A stretch of DNA of 64,000 nt, taken from the NCBI RefSeq assembly GCF_030403505.1, contig NZ_JAUEMJ010000011.1, positions 1 through 64,000 on the forward strand, given 5' to 3'. The notes below the pieces were generated by a model. It had not been told where the DNA came from, did no database searches, and saw only the letters and a program-made list of their open reading frames with translations. This stretch comes from Glycomyces tritici (GTDB lineage: Bacteria; Actinomycetota; Actinomycetes; Mycobacteriales; Micromonosporaceae). Below are positions 1-8,015 of this stretch, piece by piece; position 1 is the first letter of the stretch; every line of letters begins with the position of its first letter. Both the position numbers and the translations under genes were made by a program.

Positions 1-56
1 AGCGATGTCCCGTTAGTTGCTCGTGGGTGCGCCCAGGCGCGGCGGTTTCGCGGGTG

Positions 57-827
57 TCAGCCTGTAAGGGTGAGGTTGTGGAGGCGGGCGATGCCGGCCA
101 TTGCCTCGGCGGAGCCCTCGCCACGGAGGCGGCAGTCGCGCAGGACTTTCCAGACTTTCAACTTCGCGAACGTGTGCTCGATCCGGGCGCGGACATGCCG
201 GTGCGACGCGTTGTGCTCTTCCTTCCACCCGACCAGTGGTTCGTCCTTGGATTTGCGCCGGTGCGGAATGACCGCCCTGGTTCCCGGGTAGCCGCCATCA
301 GCGATCACGGTCGCGGTGCGCGTGGCGTGGTCGATACCGGAAGCGGCGAAGGCGATCGAGTCGTTCCGGTTACCCGGTAGCGGCGTCCCGACGGTGACCA
401 CGAGCTGGGTGTCGGCGTGAATCACGACCTGATGGTTCGTGGAGTATCGGTAGTTCTTCGACTTAGCCGCTACGGCGTGGTCCCTGGTGGGGACCAGGGT
501 GCCGTCAACGATGAGGACGGTCTCGGGCGCGAAGCGCTGTCGGGGCCGAAGCGCGAGTTTCGGTGCCAGGTCGTCGATGATCCGATCCGCGGCGGACTTT
601 GAAGTCCCGAACAGCGCCGCGAGCTGGCGCATGGTCAGGTTGGTGCGCCAGTACGCGGCGACCAGCAGGACCCGGTCTTCGAAGGCAAGTCCCCAGGGAC
701 GGCCCTTGAGGGCGGGCTCGGCGCCCTCGGATCGCAACTGCCGCAAGAGCTTGGCGAACTGCCGGGCCGGCAGGCCGCTGAACAGCTCGATCATCGTCTC
801 GTCCGCCGCACTGATCACACTTGCCAC
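57..827 (-). CDS. IS5-family DDE transposase (copy 1)
   Basis: Cut-and-paste transposase of the DDE_Tnp_4/HARBI1-like type, 256 aa. The catalytic triad is visible: first Asp in VLIVDGTL, second Asp in VIADGGY, Glu in RARIEHTF, with an N-terminal helix-turn-helix around NLTMRQLAALFGTS. The GTG start was chosen by alignment with the copy at 27132-27902, which is exactly as long and differs at about 31 of 256 residues by hand count. A longer reading frame to 1034 exists, but its extra residues have no counterpart in the second copy. No frameshift or lost catalytic residue, so it is probably active. Confidence 0.9.
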   Translation of the reverse strand: MASVISAADETMIELFSGLPARQFAKLLRQLRSEGAEPALKGRPWGLAFEDRVLLVAAYWRTNLTMRQLAALFGTSKSAADRIIDDLAPKLALRPRQRFAPETVLIVDGTLVPTRDHAVAAKSKNYRYSTNHQVVIHADTQLVVTVGTPLPGNRNDSIAFAASGIDHATRTATVIADGGYPGTRAVIPHRRKSKDEPLVGWKEEHNASHRHVRARIEHTFAKLKVWKVLRDCRLRGEGSAEAMAGIARLHNLTLTG

Positions 828-948
828 TCGCCTATGATCCCTTGTGTTCCAACAGCATCCGAGCCGGTCCAGTTGAACCCGATCGTGAAGCGTGCGGGCT
901 CCTACGGGCACCTCGATCGCAGCGTCATCAACGTGCGACCCTTCCTCG

Positions 949-1368
949 GTGAGTACTTTCGACGAAGCCGAGGTCGGCGAGCTGCTCCATCGGCGTGGCT
1001 GGCGGACAGCATTCACCGTTGCCGAGCGGGTCAATCGGTGGGCGCACCTGGTGGCCGACGTCGAACGCGGCTACGGCGACGACATCTACGAGTACGCCAA
1101 CGACCTCTACTGCCGAAACTGGCTCCACGAGGCATGGATCCTGTTGCACGATGATGTCGTCCGACGCTGGACTCCGCAGATCAAGACCCTCGATGACCGC
1201 TTCCGCGCGGCGACGATCGATGACGATGGTCTGGCACTCGACCAGTTCCACAAACTGCCCGACCACGACATGTGGTGGTGGCGTCGCCACCCCCGTATCC
1301 TCACCGGATCTCTAGGTCAGTCCCTTCGCTCCGCCGGCGCCAGAGGCACCGACACGGATGCGGACTGA
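949..1368 (+). CDS. IS passenger protein, unknown function
   Basis: A 139-aa soluble protein carried inside copy 1 of the IS. It begins at GTG (VSTFDEAEV), since residues upstream look like translated noncoding sequence. It is acidic and rich in Trp, Tyr and His, with the run DMWWWRRHPRIL near the C-terminus. I see no signal peptide, membrane segment or catalytic motif I can name, and I do not recognise the family. It is divergent from the transposase and fills the gap between it and the right terminal repeat, so it moves with the element. Good third-position GC argues that it is a real gene. Confidence 0.65.
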   Translation: MSTFDEAEVGELLHRRGWRTAFTVAERVNRWAHLVADVERGYGDDIYEYANDLYCRNWLHEAWILLHDDVVRRWTPQIKTLDDRFRAATIDDDGLALDQFHKLPDHDMWWWRRHPRILTGSLGQSLRSAGARGTDTDAD

Positions 1369-1397
1369 CCGACCCCAAGCTTCCGGGACATCGCTTA

Positions 1398-2030
1398 GAG
1401 AACCTGGTGGAGATCGCCAAGGGATCCCGGAAGCGGACCGATGGACCGGTCGTGTCCGGCGCGGCGCCTGACTGGTTCCGCCAGTACTTCATCCTGGAAC
1501 GGGACGCTTCCCAGATCTTCGACCTCAACCTCAACGTGGTCGCTGGCCTCCTGCAGACCCCGGACTACGCGCGGGCCATCCTGCGCGTCGGCAGACACAA
1601 CATGGACATCGACAAACTCGTTGAAGCTCGGATGAGCAGGAAGCTCGTCCTCGAACGCGAGGATCCACTTCAGTACTGGGGCGTCATCCACGAAAGCGCC
1701 TTTCACCGAGTCATCGGTGGGCGCAAGGTTATGGCCGAACAGCTGAACTACCTGGTGGAAGCAGCTGAGGCAGACAACGTGACGCTGCAGGTCATCCCGA
1801 ACAGCGCTGGAGCGCATGCCTCGATCAACACTTGCTTCTTGATTTTGCGGTTCAACATCGCGCCGCAGTTCGGCGTCGTCCACATCGAGAACCTGCGGTC
1901 GCTCTTCTACGACGCCCCACAGGTGGTCCAGGAATACGACGACACCTTCCGACGCGTCATAATGAGCGCGCTGCCTCAGAAGGAGTCAGTCGAACTCATC
2001 GCAAAACTCCGAAAGGACCTGTACTCATGA
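1398..2030 (+). pseudogene. DUF5753 regulator, N-terminal HTH removed by IS insertion
   Basis: About 210 codons encode the DUF5753 domain of an XRE-family regulator (landmarks APDWFRQYFILE, AGLLQTPDYARAIL, HIENLRSLFYD). These proteins normally start with a helix-turn-helix of about 70 residues. Here the reading frame begins directly at the IS right flank (codons for LENLVEIAKGSRK), so the DNA-binding part is missing. Restoring a CTAG target site gives an in-frame CTA GAG codon pair, as expected if the IS entered an intact gene. The 3' end overlaps the downstream DUF397 gene by ATGA, the usual arrangement for this pair. Confidence 0.85.
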
Positions 2031-2230
2031 CATATGTGAAGGACTTTGGCGACCAGTGGACCTGGCGCAAGTCCTCCCGCAGCGGAGACAACGGCGGCCA
2101 GTGCGTCTTCGTTGCTGAACTTGAGGAGACGACGCTCGGGATCCGTGACTCGAAGATGGGCCAGGAAGGCCCGATCCTCCGGCTGAACCGTAGCGACTGG
2201 GCCTCCCTGGCCAGGTCAGTCTCGCGCTAG
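2027..2230 (+). CDS. DUF397 protein (copy A)
   Basis: A 67-aa DUF397 protein with the family signature WRKSSRSGDNGGQCV and C-terminal WASLARSV. Its ATG overlaps the stop of the DUF5753 gene, giving translational coupling. DUF397 genes typically follow HTH/DUF5753 regulators in actinomycetes and probably work with them. Because the partner has lost its HTH to an IS, this gene is likely orphaned, although the protein itself is intact. Confidence 0.85.
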   Translation: MTYVKDFGDQWTWRKSSRSGDNGGQCVFVAELEETTLGIRDSKMGQEGPILRLNRSDWASLARSVSR

Positions 2231-2368
2231 CTCCGTTTGGTGAGAGTTGAACCGCTTCGCTCGACACGTACGGTTCGCTTCGACGAGCAAGACAACCTGC
2301 ATCGACCATAGCGGATCAGAGTGACCAATGGGTCACCCGGAATCCTGAAGCGACACCCAGGACAGCAG

Positions 2369-2395
2369 AAGGGGCGTGTGCTCGGCACGCCCCTT
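2369..2395. terminator. hairpin terminator after the DUF397 gene
   Basis: Ten-base perfect arms AAGGGGCGTG and CACGCCCCTT with a 7-nt loop, about 140 bp after the DUF397 stop codon. There is only a short T tract. Confidence 0.6.
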
Positions 2396-2493
2396 CGTCG
2401 TGTCCGCACCTCGTTGTTGAGGTTGACGGTGCCTGGTCCACCCTTCACACTGGCGGTCCAGCAACCTGTTTCGAGTTCTGGAGGCACGTGGGC

Positions 2494-2691
2494 ATGGCAG
2501 TGACGATGGATTTCTGCGACGGCCGTACCTGGCGAAAGTCTTCGCGGAGCGGCGAACAAGGCGAGTGCGTGTTCGTCGCCGCCGAAGCATCGAGTGTCGG
2601 CGTCCGCGACTCGAAAGAAGGCCCTGCCGGCGCGGCGCTCTGGGTCGGCCGCGGCGACTGGGCGCTCCTGACCCGCCACCTGAGCCGCTGA
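2494..2691 (+). CDS. DUF397 protein (copy B)
   Basis: DUF397 protein of about 65 aa with RTWRKSSRSGEQGECV and GDWALLTRHLSR. A GGAGG at 2480-2484 lies 9 nt before this ATG; a GTG at 2488 in the same frame is too close to it. No DUF5753/HTH partner is adjacent, so this is a solo copy. It is similar to copies A and C, and the three within 1.6 kb suggest local duplication or recruitment. Confidence 0.8.
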   Translation: MAVTMDFCDGRTWRKSSRSGEQGECVFVAAEASSVGVRDSKEGPAGAALWVGRGDWALLTRHLSR

Positions 2692-2810
2692 GATCGCGCG
2701 CATCGGTACGGGCCGCAAGCGCTCGGCACCCCACATCGATTTCGGTGTTGAGGTTCGCGGCCGTGTTTGGCCGACACCGCCGTGCCCGCCCCGATCACTA
2801 TGCTCTTTCT

Positions 2811-3341
2811 ATGACCGTGAACAGCGATCGCCGGTTCCCTGCCGCGCTCGCCGCTGCGATGGCAGTCCGGCTCGAGTGCGGCAGGGACGGTGTCGACTTC
2901 GAACCGTACGAGTTCTTCCTGACCGCAGACGAGACCACCGACTGGTTTCGTGCGTGGACTGGCAACAACGAGCTGAACGGGGACGGCTTCCGCGTTTTCG
3001 GCCAGGACGGCACCGGCGGGTATGCCGCGTTGTGGCTGGTTCGCGGTGGTCGGGAACTGGGTGAGCAGCCTGTCGTCTTTCTAGGCTCCGAGGGGGAGAC
3101 AAGCGTTGTCGCGCGCGATCTGGGCGCCTTCTTGTGGTTGCTAGCTGACGGCTTCGGCCCGTGGGAAGCAGCAGCCTGGCTCGAGCTCGAACCGGATTGG
3201 GTGCCCCAGTTCAATCATGATCTGGCAGCTGTCGCGAAGCTGTTCGCTCCGGACTGCCGCATGTCGGCTATGGCAATCATCGTGCAGGCCGCACAGGAGT
3301 TTCCCGACTTCAACGACGAGATCATGAGACTGTGCCGATGA
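2811..3341 (+). CDS. SMI1/KNR4 (SUKH)-like protein
   Basis: A 176-aa acidic cytosolic protein. The middle part (GFRVFGQDGTGGYAALWLV, then PVVFLGSEGE and DLGAFLWLLADGFGP) follows the SUKH/SMI1-KNR4 layout, a fold common among immunity proteins of polymorphic toxins. Assignment is from pattern only. The downstream DUF397 gene starts inside its stop codon (ATGA), so the two are co-translated. No toxin gene is adjacent, so if it is an immunity protein it is an orphan. Confidence 0.6.
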   Translation: MTVNSDRRFPAALAAAMAVRLECGRDGVDFEPYEFFLTADETTDWFRAWTGNNELNGDGFRVFGQDGTGGYAALWLVRGGRELGEQPVVFLGSEGETSVVARDLGAFLWLLADGFGPWEAAAWLELEPDWVPQFNHDLAAVAKLFAPDCRMSAMAIIVQAAQEFPDFNDEIMRLCR

Positions 3342-3610
3342 GCCGGATCCAGTGCAATGTCGGCGAGACCGTTCCCGCCCATGCCGTGCCTGTTCAACGC
3401 AGCGAGCGCTCGCCCTACCGCGTCGACTTCGGCGACCGGCTCACCTGGCGGAAGGCGTCCCGCAGCGGGGGCAACGGCGGCGACTGTGTGGCCGTGGCCG
3501 TCGACGCCGCGCGCGTGGGTGTCCGGGATACGAAAGCGGGCTCGAGCGGGCCGGTGCTGTGGCTCGGCCGCGGCGACTTCGGTGCACTCGCCCGCACGGC
3601 GCGATCTTGA
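3338..3610 (+). CDS. DUF397 protein (copy C)
   Basis: A 90-aa protein with an extra N-terminal segment of about 30 residues before the DUF397 core (LTWRKASRSGGNGGDCV, then VRDTKAG and RGDFGALA). The ATG overlaps the stop of the SUKH-like gene. The N-terminal extension may be untranslated if an internal start is used. A cluster of tandem palindromes lies about 75 bp after the stop. Confidence 0.8.
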   Translation: MSRIQCNVGETVPAHAVPVQRSERSPYRVDFGDRLTWRKASRSGGNGGDCVAVAVDAARVGVRDTKAGSSGPVLWLGRGDFGALARTARS

Positions 3611-3670
3611 ACGCCCGCCTGGTGCTCATCGACGGTGCCAGCCGCCGCGCCGCGGTTTCGACGCCGCATG

Positions 3671-3755
3671 GTGTCCCCACCCCAAGGGGGACAACCTGTC
3701 TCCATCCCCAGGGGGACAGTCTGTCCCCATGAGTCAGTGGGGACAAAGTGTCCCC
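3671..3755. promoter_or_regulatory. three tandem GGGGACA-N3-TGTCCCC palindromes
   Basis: Sites are GGGGGACAACCTGTCTCC (3686-3703), GGGGGACAGTCTGTCCCC (3711-3728) and GGGGACAAAGTGTCCCC (3739-3755), with a half site GTGTCCCCAC at 3671-3680. Centres are about 25 and 27 bp apart. Such a tandem array upstream of a small membrane gene looks like operators for a dimeric repressor or cooperative activator. The regulator is unknown. Confidence 0.6.
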
Positions 3756-3868
3756 CTTGAAGGTCGATCGCAGGGCTACAAACGTCCGATGAGATTCGAC
3801 ATCGATGGCAGGTATCTACAGGGTCAAGCTGTGGAACTCAATTCCATGAGCCACGGATACAGCAGGTA

Positions 3869-4075
3869 ATGGACGTCTCGAGTCTCGGCCCGTGGTTTGC
3901 CGCCGCTGCGATCTCCTCGGTCCTTTTACGCGCCTTCATCGCCTGGATGGCCTTGCGCGGCACGAAACCAAACGAGCGATCAGAGATCCTCCGTGCGCTT
4001 CCCTCGGCCCTACCGATCGGGAGCCGCTCTCCGACGACAACCGCACCGACCGAACCGGAGTCCGAGGTCAAGTGA
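3869..4075 (+). CDS. small single-pass membrane protein
   Basis: A 68-aa protein whose N-terminal half holds one hydrophobic helix (about residues 8-30, WFAAAAISSVLLRAFIAWMA), followed by a hydrophilic, Pro/Thr-rich tail ending TEPESEVK. Function is unknown. It is the first gene downstream of the tandem palindromes at 3686-3755 and so is the most likely regulated target. Confidence 0.5.
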   Translation: MDVSSLGPWFAAAAISSVLLRAFIAWMALRGTKPNERSEILRALPSALPIGSRSPTTTAPTEPESEVK

Positions 4076-4550
4076 GGGTTGGAGGGTAACGCAGTGGTGC
4101 GTCCCCTTCACGGGCGCTCGCGGTCCTCAACTTTCCCGGGGGCAAAGCTCCAGTGTTCAAACATGCTGGCGTTCTCAGGCAGCGGCAGTTCAGAGGGCGG
4201 GGCTGACGTCTGCCGGCAATGGCAACCCGGGCCTTGTCGAGGTCAGCAGCAACCAGTCGCGCATATTTCTGACCCGCAAGCATGTACTCGTGAGCGAAGT
4301 CGAACGTGCATGAGGCTTTCAACTCGACCAGGCCGAGCGGTTGGTGTGTCGTCGAGTCCAGCACTGCAAGGTCGGTGTGGGCGCGGCTCAGTGGAGAGGG
4401 CCATTCACGGGCGACAATGACACCGGGAACGCTGGTGTGCAGGACCCACGCGAGCCGCTCCCGAATGGGACCTTCGGGCTTCGAGGTGAGCGCAAAGAGC
4501 GCGAGCTCGTCGGACGCGAACGACGCGCAGGCGCGGCGGCCGAGTAGGAG
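4068..4550 (-). pseudogene. PD-(D/E)XK-like nuclease fragment
   Basis: Reading the minus strand gives about 160 codons with a plausible protein: ERLAWVLHTSVPGVIVAREW, then HTDLAVLD, then LVELKAS and HEYMLAGQKYARLV. The spacing Asp...Glu-x-Lys matches the PD-(D/E)XK nuclease signature. No start codon fits the frame at the 5' side (about 4550), where another frame takes over, and the C-terminal part after AGRRQPRP looks random. I read it as the middle of a decayed restriction-like nuclease. The boundaries are approximate. Confidence 0.4.
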
Positions 4551-4616
4551 GCGGCAGTCCAGTCGCCGCTGACGGTGCCGCCTTCAGAAGGGCGCATAGC
4601 CAAGGCAGGCAACATA

Positions 4617-4645
4617 TTGATTCTGTGGGAGCGCTTTGCTAGCGT
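4617..4645 (+). promoter_or_regulatory. candidate housekeeping promoter of the protease gene
   Basis: TTGATT (4617-4622), a 17-nt spacer and TAGCGT (4640-4645) match a vegetative actinomycete promoter. The protease ATG is at 4707. Confidence 0.5.
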
Positions 4646-4706
4646 AGGGAGCCGCGAACCCATCGTAATCACCTCCTTTACGAATCTTCCTACGCGAAAG
4701 AGACGT

Positions 4707-6059
4707 ATGACCTCCACACGGATCACGCCGCGTCAACTGTTCATCACGCTCACCGCCACCGCAGCGCTTGTCCTCCCAGGAATGACAACCGCCGCAGCAG
4801 AGTCGGCGAAAACCTCCTGCCTGGACAAGTTCCAAGACCACATCGAAGCCGCGGTCACAGGCCCCGCCACACCCGGGTTCATCCCCAACCGCGAAGCCAC
4901 CATCTGCGGGCACACCGCGAGCCTCACCGACTTCGAGGCGATTCACCAAACCGGGATCGACCAAGGGTTGACGTTCAACCAGGCCATCCAGGACTACGCG
5001 GATCAAGACGCTTTCGTCGAGCTCGCGAACGGCCTCAAGCAGCGCTACCCCGACGAGTACGCAGGCGCCGAGTATGTCCCAGGCGGCACCTCGTGGATTG
5101 CGTTCCGGGGCCAAGCGCCTGCTTCGGTTGACATCCCCTCCCACCTCGACGTCGATGTCATCGCCGAGAGGGGTTTCTCCGAAGCGGAACTGAACGAACA
5201 GCTCGAAACCCAATTCGACGTCATGACCGATCTTGCGGAGGTCGATGGCGGGATGGGCTTCATCGACATCACCGCGGGCTCGGTGCACATGGAACTGCAA
5301 CCAGCAGACGGGTTCAGTACCGAGCAGACAGAGCAAGCCGTCGTCGACGCCACCGCAACGCGACTGCGGACTGCAACGGTCCCGGTTGACGTCGACGTGA
5401 TCGCTACCGATGCCGGGGCACCGCAGCAAGGGAGCCTCCGCGGCGGCGGCAACCTAATTCGGGCAGGCGGCGTCGACCACTGCTCGACTGCGTTCGGCGT
5501 CCGCGGAGGCACGCTCAACGGGCTCCTGACCGCCTACCACTGTTCAACCGGTTGGGACTCGACACCGCCGACGCACCGCTCACTCGATTACGAGTTCTGG
5601 CGGGGCGACGGTGTCGAAGCAACACTGTACTTCGTCGAAGCGAACGAACCAGACGTATCAGGATTCGGCGGTGAAGTGGCGTGGTACGGCAGCGCCGACC
5701 GGCCTTCGTCATCATGGTTCAACGTGACCGACTCAACCTTCATGTCGGCCTCCGGCACTGCTGAAGTCGTCCTTGGACAGTCCGTGCAGTTCTACGGACA
5801 GACCACCGGCCGCAGCTCCAGCACCGTCATGCTGCCGTCCACATGCATCCAGTACCGCGGGTACCCGACATTCTGCAGCATGGCGCTCGCTGAGGACTAC
5901 ATCTCAGGCGGCGGTGACAGCGGAGGAGCGTGGTTCACCGGCGAGACCGCGCTTGGCGTCCACAGCGGATACTGGTCGCACGGTGGCGCGTCACGGTCGG
6001 CTTTCAGCAAGATCGAACCGGCACTTGAATACCTCGACTTGACACTGCTCACCTCGTAG
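4707..6059 (+). CDS. secreted S1-family (streptogrisin-like) serine protease
   Basis: A 450-aa preproprotein. It has a signal peptide (residues 1-32, hydrophobic TLTATAALVLPG then TTAAAES), a long propeptide-like region, and a C-terminal chymotrypsin-fold domain from about residue 245. The catalytic His lies in LTAYHCST and the nucleophile Ser in GGGDSGGAWF, the classic GDSGG motif; the catalytic Asp is not certain by eye. ATG 4707 was chosen because it gives the signal peptide directly, 62 bp after a good promoter. The prodomain resembles streptogrisin prodomains in length. A lipoprotein gene follows after 39 bp. Confidence 0.85.
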   Translation: MTSTRITPRQLFITLTATAALVLPGMTTAAAESAKTSCLDKFQDHIEAAVTGPATPGFIPNREATICGHTASLTDFEAIHQTGIDQGLTFNQAIQDYADQDAFVELANGLKQRYPDEYAGAEYVPGGTSWIAFRGQAPASVDIPSHLDVDVIAERGFSEAELNEQLETQFDVMTDLAEVDGGMGFIDITAGSVHMELQPADGFSTEQTEQAVVDATATRLRTATVPVDVDVIATDAGAPQQGSLRGGGNLIRAGGVDHCSTAFGVRGGTLNGLLTAYHCSTGWDSTPPTHRSLDYEFWRGDGVEATLYFVEANEPDVSGFGGEVAWYGSADRPSSSWFNVTDSTFMSASGTAEVVLGQSVQFYGQTTGRSSSTVMLPSTCIQYRGYPTFCSMALAEDYISGGGDSGGAWFTGETALGVHSGYWSHGGASRSAFSKIEPALEYLDLTLLTS

Positions 6060-6098
6060 GTGGGTGACGCGCCGGAATACTCGAGCAAGGAGCCCCTG

Positions 6099-6569
6099 AT
6101 GCGATCGGCAAATCTTGTAGCTGTCCTGGTCTTGGCCGCGGCCGTCATTGCGGCATGCGGTGAAGACACGGACCCGGAGTATTGGGTCGAGGACGGCGAC
6201 CCGATCGTCATCAGGGGCGAAAGCGAACCAGGGAACCCCGACATCCTCAACATCGCCGGTGAACTCGGCTACGACACGGCTACGCAATGCCTGTTCATTG
6301 ACCATGCCGGTACACGGTTCAACGTGGTCTGGCATGTGGAAGCCCTGCCTGCCCACTCCGGGGACAGCGCCGGCGTCGAGGTGCACACACCGCAGAGCCC
6401 GAACGGGGCGCTGTACGAGGGGGACCTCGTCGCCGGCTACAACTACGAGGTCAAGCCAGCACCCACCCTGCCTGCGGACTGCCTGAACGAACGGACGATT
6501 GCAGTGTTCGAGGTATCGAACCTGTCACAGCAGGAACTTAGGGACGTGTACGCAACCCCTGATTCGTAG
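6099..6569 (+). CDS. small lipoprotein
   Basis: A 156-aa lipoprotein with a short n-region, hydrophobic stretch VAVLVLAAAVIAAC and a lipobox ending in Cys at about residue 20. The acidic mature region (EDTDPEYWVEDGDPIVI) has no enzyme motif I recognise. The start was chosen so that the signal begins at MRSANL; in-frame codons upstream add only hydrophilic residues. It lies 39 bp after the protease gene and may share its transcript, which would put a secreted protease and a membrane-anchored protein together at the cell surface. Confidence 0.75.
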   Translation: MRSANLVAVLVLAAAVIAACGEDTDPEYWVEDGDPIVIRGESEPGNPDILNIAGELGYDTATQCLFIDHAGTRFNVVWHVEALPAHSGDSAGVEVHTPQSPNGALYEGDLVAGYNYEVKPAPTLPADCLNERTIAVFEVSNLSQQELRDVYATPDS

Positions 6570-6685
6570 ACTGACAGCAGGGCTCGTCCCCGCATCACAC
6601 CGCGCTCCTCCTGCGGCAGAGGCGGCGGACCTCCAACCGACAGCTGCGGTTGACGACCGGCACTGCGACCGCTACGGTCCGCGGC

Positions 6686-7280
6686 ATGACGGAAGACTTC
6701 TACCCCACCATGGACGACGCGGTAGCCGCCGTCCAGTCCACCTACCCGAACGCGGTCCGCGAACCTGACATCGAGCCGATGTTCCACAGCTCGATCGTCT
6801 TCCACGACGCGGCCAGCCACACGGTGTGCGTCGTCGGTCCGAACGAATGGACGGACGACCGCACGGAAGGGTGCGTGTCGCACGGTCCCGGCGCACGAGG
6901 TCGCGACCGCCGCCATATTCACGGAAAACTTCGAGTCGACCCAGGAGTCCTGGGGCGAGCGGCATGCCTCGATGCGTAAAGCCGCGGTCGCGCTCGAGCG
7001 GATTTACTCCGCAGCGGTCAGCGAGCGCGGTTTCGCCGGTGACGGGCCGACACCTCGGCCGAACCTCGACGTTCAAATCACCCTTGAGCAATCCATCAAC
7101 CGCGCCCGCGAACAGTTGTACCTGCTGGAGGCGCTGCGCGTCAGGTTCTACCACCGCCTGGTCGCGGAAGCGGACACACTTAAAGCTGGATGGAAGGCTG
7201 TGGCGGACCTGGGCATCCGTGAGGATGCGTGGCAGGAGATGCAGATCGAGGACTTCCGGCGGTTCGGGCCTGGCGCATGA
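6686..7280 (+). pseudogene. hypothetical gene with a probable frameshift
   Basis: The first 65 codons (MTEDFYPTMDDAVAAVQSTY to EWTDDRTEG) and the last about 130 codons (VPAHEVATAAIFTENF to QIEDFRRFGPGA) lie in different frames and meet near 6880. The downstream frame has good coding character but no start codon before 6972, which supports one original gene of about 198 aa broken by a 1-nt indel. The second half is helical (INRAREQLYLLEALRVRFYH). I do not recognise the family. A sequencing error or two overlapping genes remain possible. Confidence 0.5.
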
Positions 7281-7411
7281 CCAGAATGGTTCTGTAAGCC
7301 AGATGGCAGCGAGCCGCTGCCCCAGGCCGCGGAGAGGGTTGTCGCATTTGCAGCAGCGCCCGCGCGTCGACCTGGATCAGTGGGAGCGTGAACAGGTTCA
7401 GCAGGCCGGTT

Positions 7412-7449
7412 CCGGTACCGGGGTGCGACCGGATGCACCCCGGTACCGG
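7412..7449. terminator. hairpin terminator of the EF-hand gene
   Basis: Perfect 15-bp arms CCGGTACCGGGGTGC and GCACCCCGGTACCGG around an 8-nt loop, just after the stop of the minus-strand EF-hand gene and about 130 bp after the plus-strand gene. There is no T tract, as is usual in high-GC actinomycetes. Confidence 0.7.
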
Positions 7450-7451
7450 CT

Positions 7452-8015
7452 TCAGCGCTCGTAGATCGGCTGGCCCATCCACCAGTTGCCCGGCGCATTG
7501 ATGTCAGCGCTCGACCAGTACTCGACGACGGCCGCGACGAACTCCTCGGCGCTGAGTCGCCCGCTGCCGTCGCGGTCGAGGTAGGTGAAGGCTTTGTCGA
7601 TGTCGTTCGGGTTCAGGCCGGGGAAGTGCGACCGCAGGAACACTGCGAACTCCTCGGCGCTGACATCGCCGCTGCCGTCGACGTCGGCGATCGACAGATA
7701 GGTCCGTGCCAGTGCACCCAGGACGGCGTCGGCGGCATCCGGATCCTGGGCGAGGGTCTTGCTGGAGGCGACGAACGTCGCCTTGTCGATGTCTTCCTGG
7801 CCCGCAGGGAGGTGCGGGCGGTGGAGGTCGTTCCAGATCGCCGTGTAGGCGGCGACGATCCGGCCCTCTTCGGGCGATCCGGGTGCATGCCCCAGGCCGG
7901 TGGCGGCGCGCTTGCCCATCTGGATGTGGTCGTGCTCGCCGAGCCGGCCGTCACCGGTGGTGTCCAGGTGGTCGAAGCCGTACTCTATCTTCGCGGTCAA
8001 GATGTCCTCGGGCAT
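7452..8015 (-). CDS. EF-hand calcium-binding protein (calerythrin-like)
   Basis: A 187-aa cytosolic protein with three canonical EF-hand loops: DTTGDGRLGEHD (residues 18-29), DVDGSGDVSAEE (111-122) and DRDGSGRLSAEE (147-158). A degenerate fourth hand probably lies around residue 70. Four-hand proteins of this size are calerythrin-like calcium sensors or buffers in actinomycetes. ATG 8015 was chosen because upstream codons are Arg/Pro/Ser-rich noise. It is monocistronic with its own terminator. Confidence 0.85.
   Translation of the reverse strand: MPEDILTAKIEYGFDHLDTTGDGRLGEHDHIQMGKRAATGLGHAPGSPEEGRIVAAYTAIWNDLHRPHLPAGQEDIDKATFVASSKTLAQDPDAADAVLGALARTYLSIADVDGSGDVSAEEFAVFLRSHFPGLNPNDIDKAFTYLDRDGSGRLSAEEFVAAVVEYWSSADINAPGNWWMGQPIYER

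Larger units (their letters stand above)
1..1395. mobile_element. IS5-type insertion sequence with a passenger gene (copy 1)
   Basis: The left terminal repeat AGCGATGTCCCGTTAG (1-16) pairs with CTTCCGGGACATCGCT (1380-1395), matching at 14 of 16 positions, and the right end is followed by TAG. The element holds a DDE transposase on the minus strand and, divergently, an unrelated small gene (949-1368) that stops 11 bp before the right repeat. A second element at 27079-29207 has the same termini and layout but another passenger. The window starts on the first base of this element, so the left target duplication cannot be seen. Confidence 0.85.

Noticed and set aside
828..1034. N-terminal extension of the copy 1 transposase up to an ATG at 1034.
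   Set aside because: Copy 2 has no equivalent, the residues are low quality, and the extension overlaps the divergent passenger gene.
4626..4640. TGGGAGCGCT, half of the CebR cellulase operator, upstream of the protease.
   Set aside because: Only one arm is present and the gene is a protease; it overlaps the promoter spacer and is probably chance.
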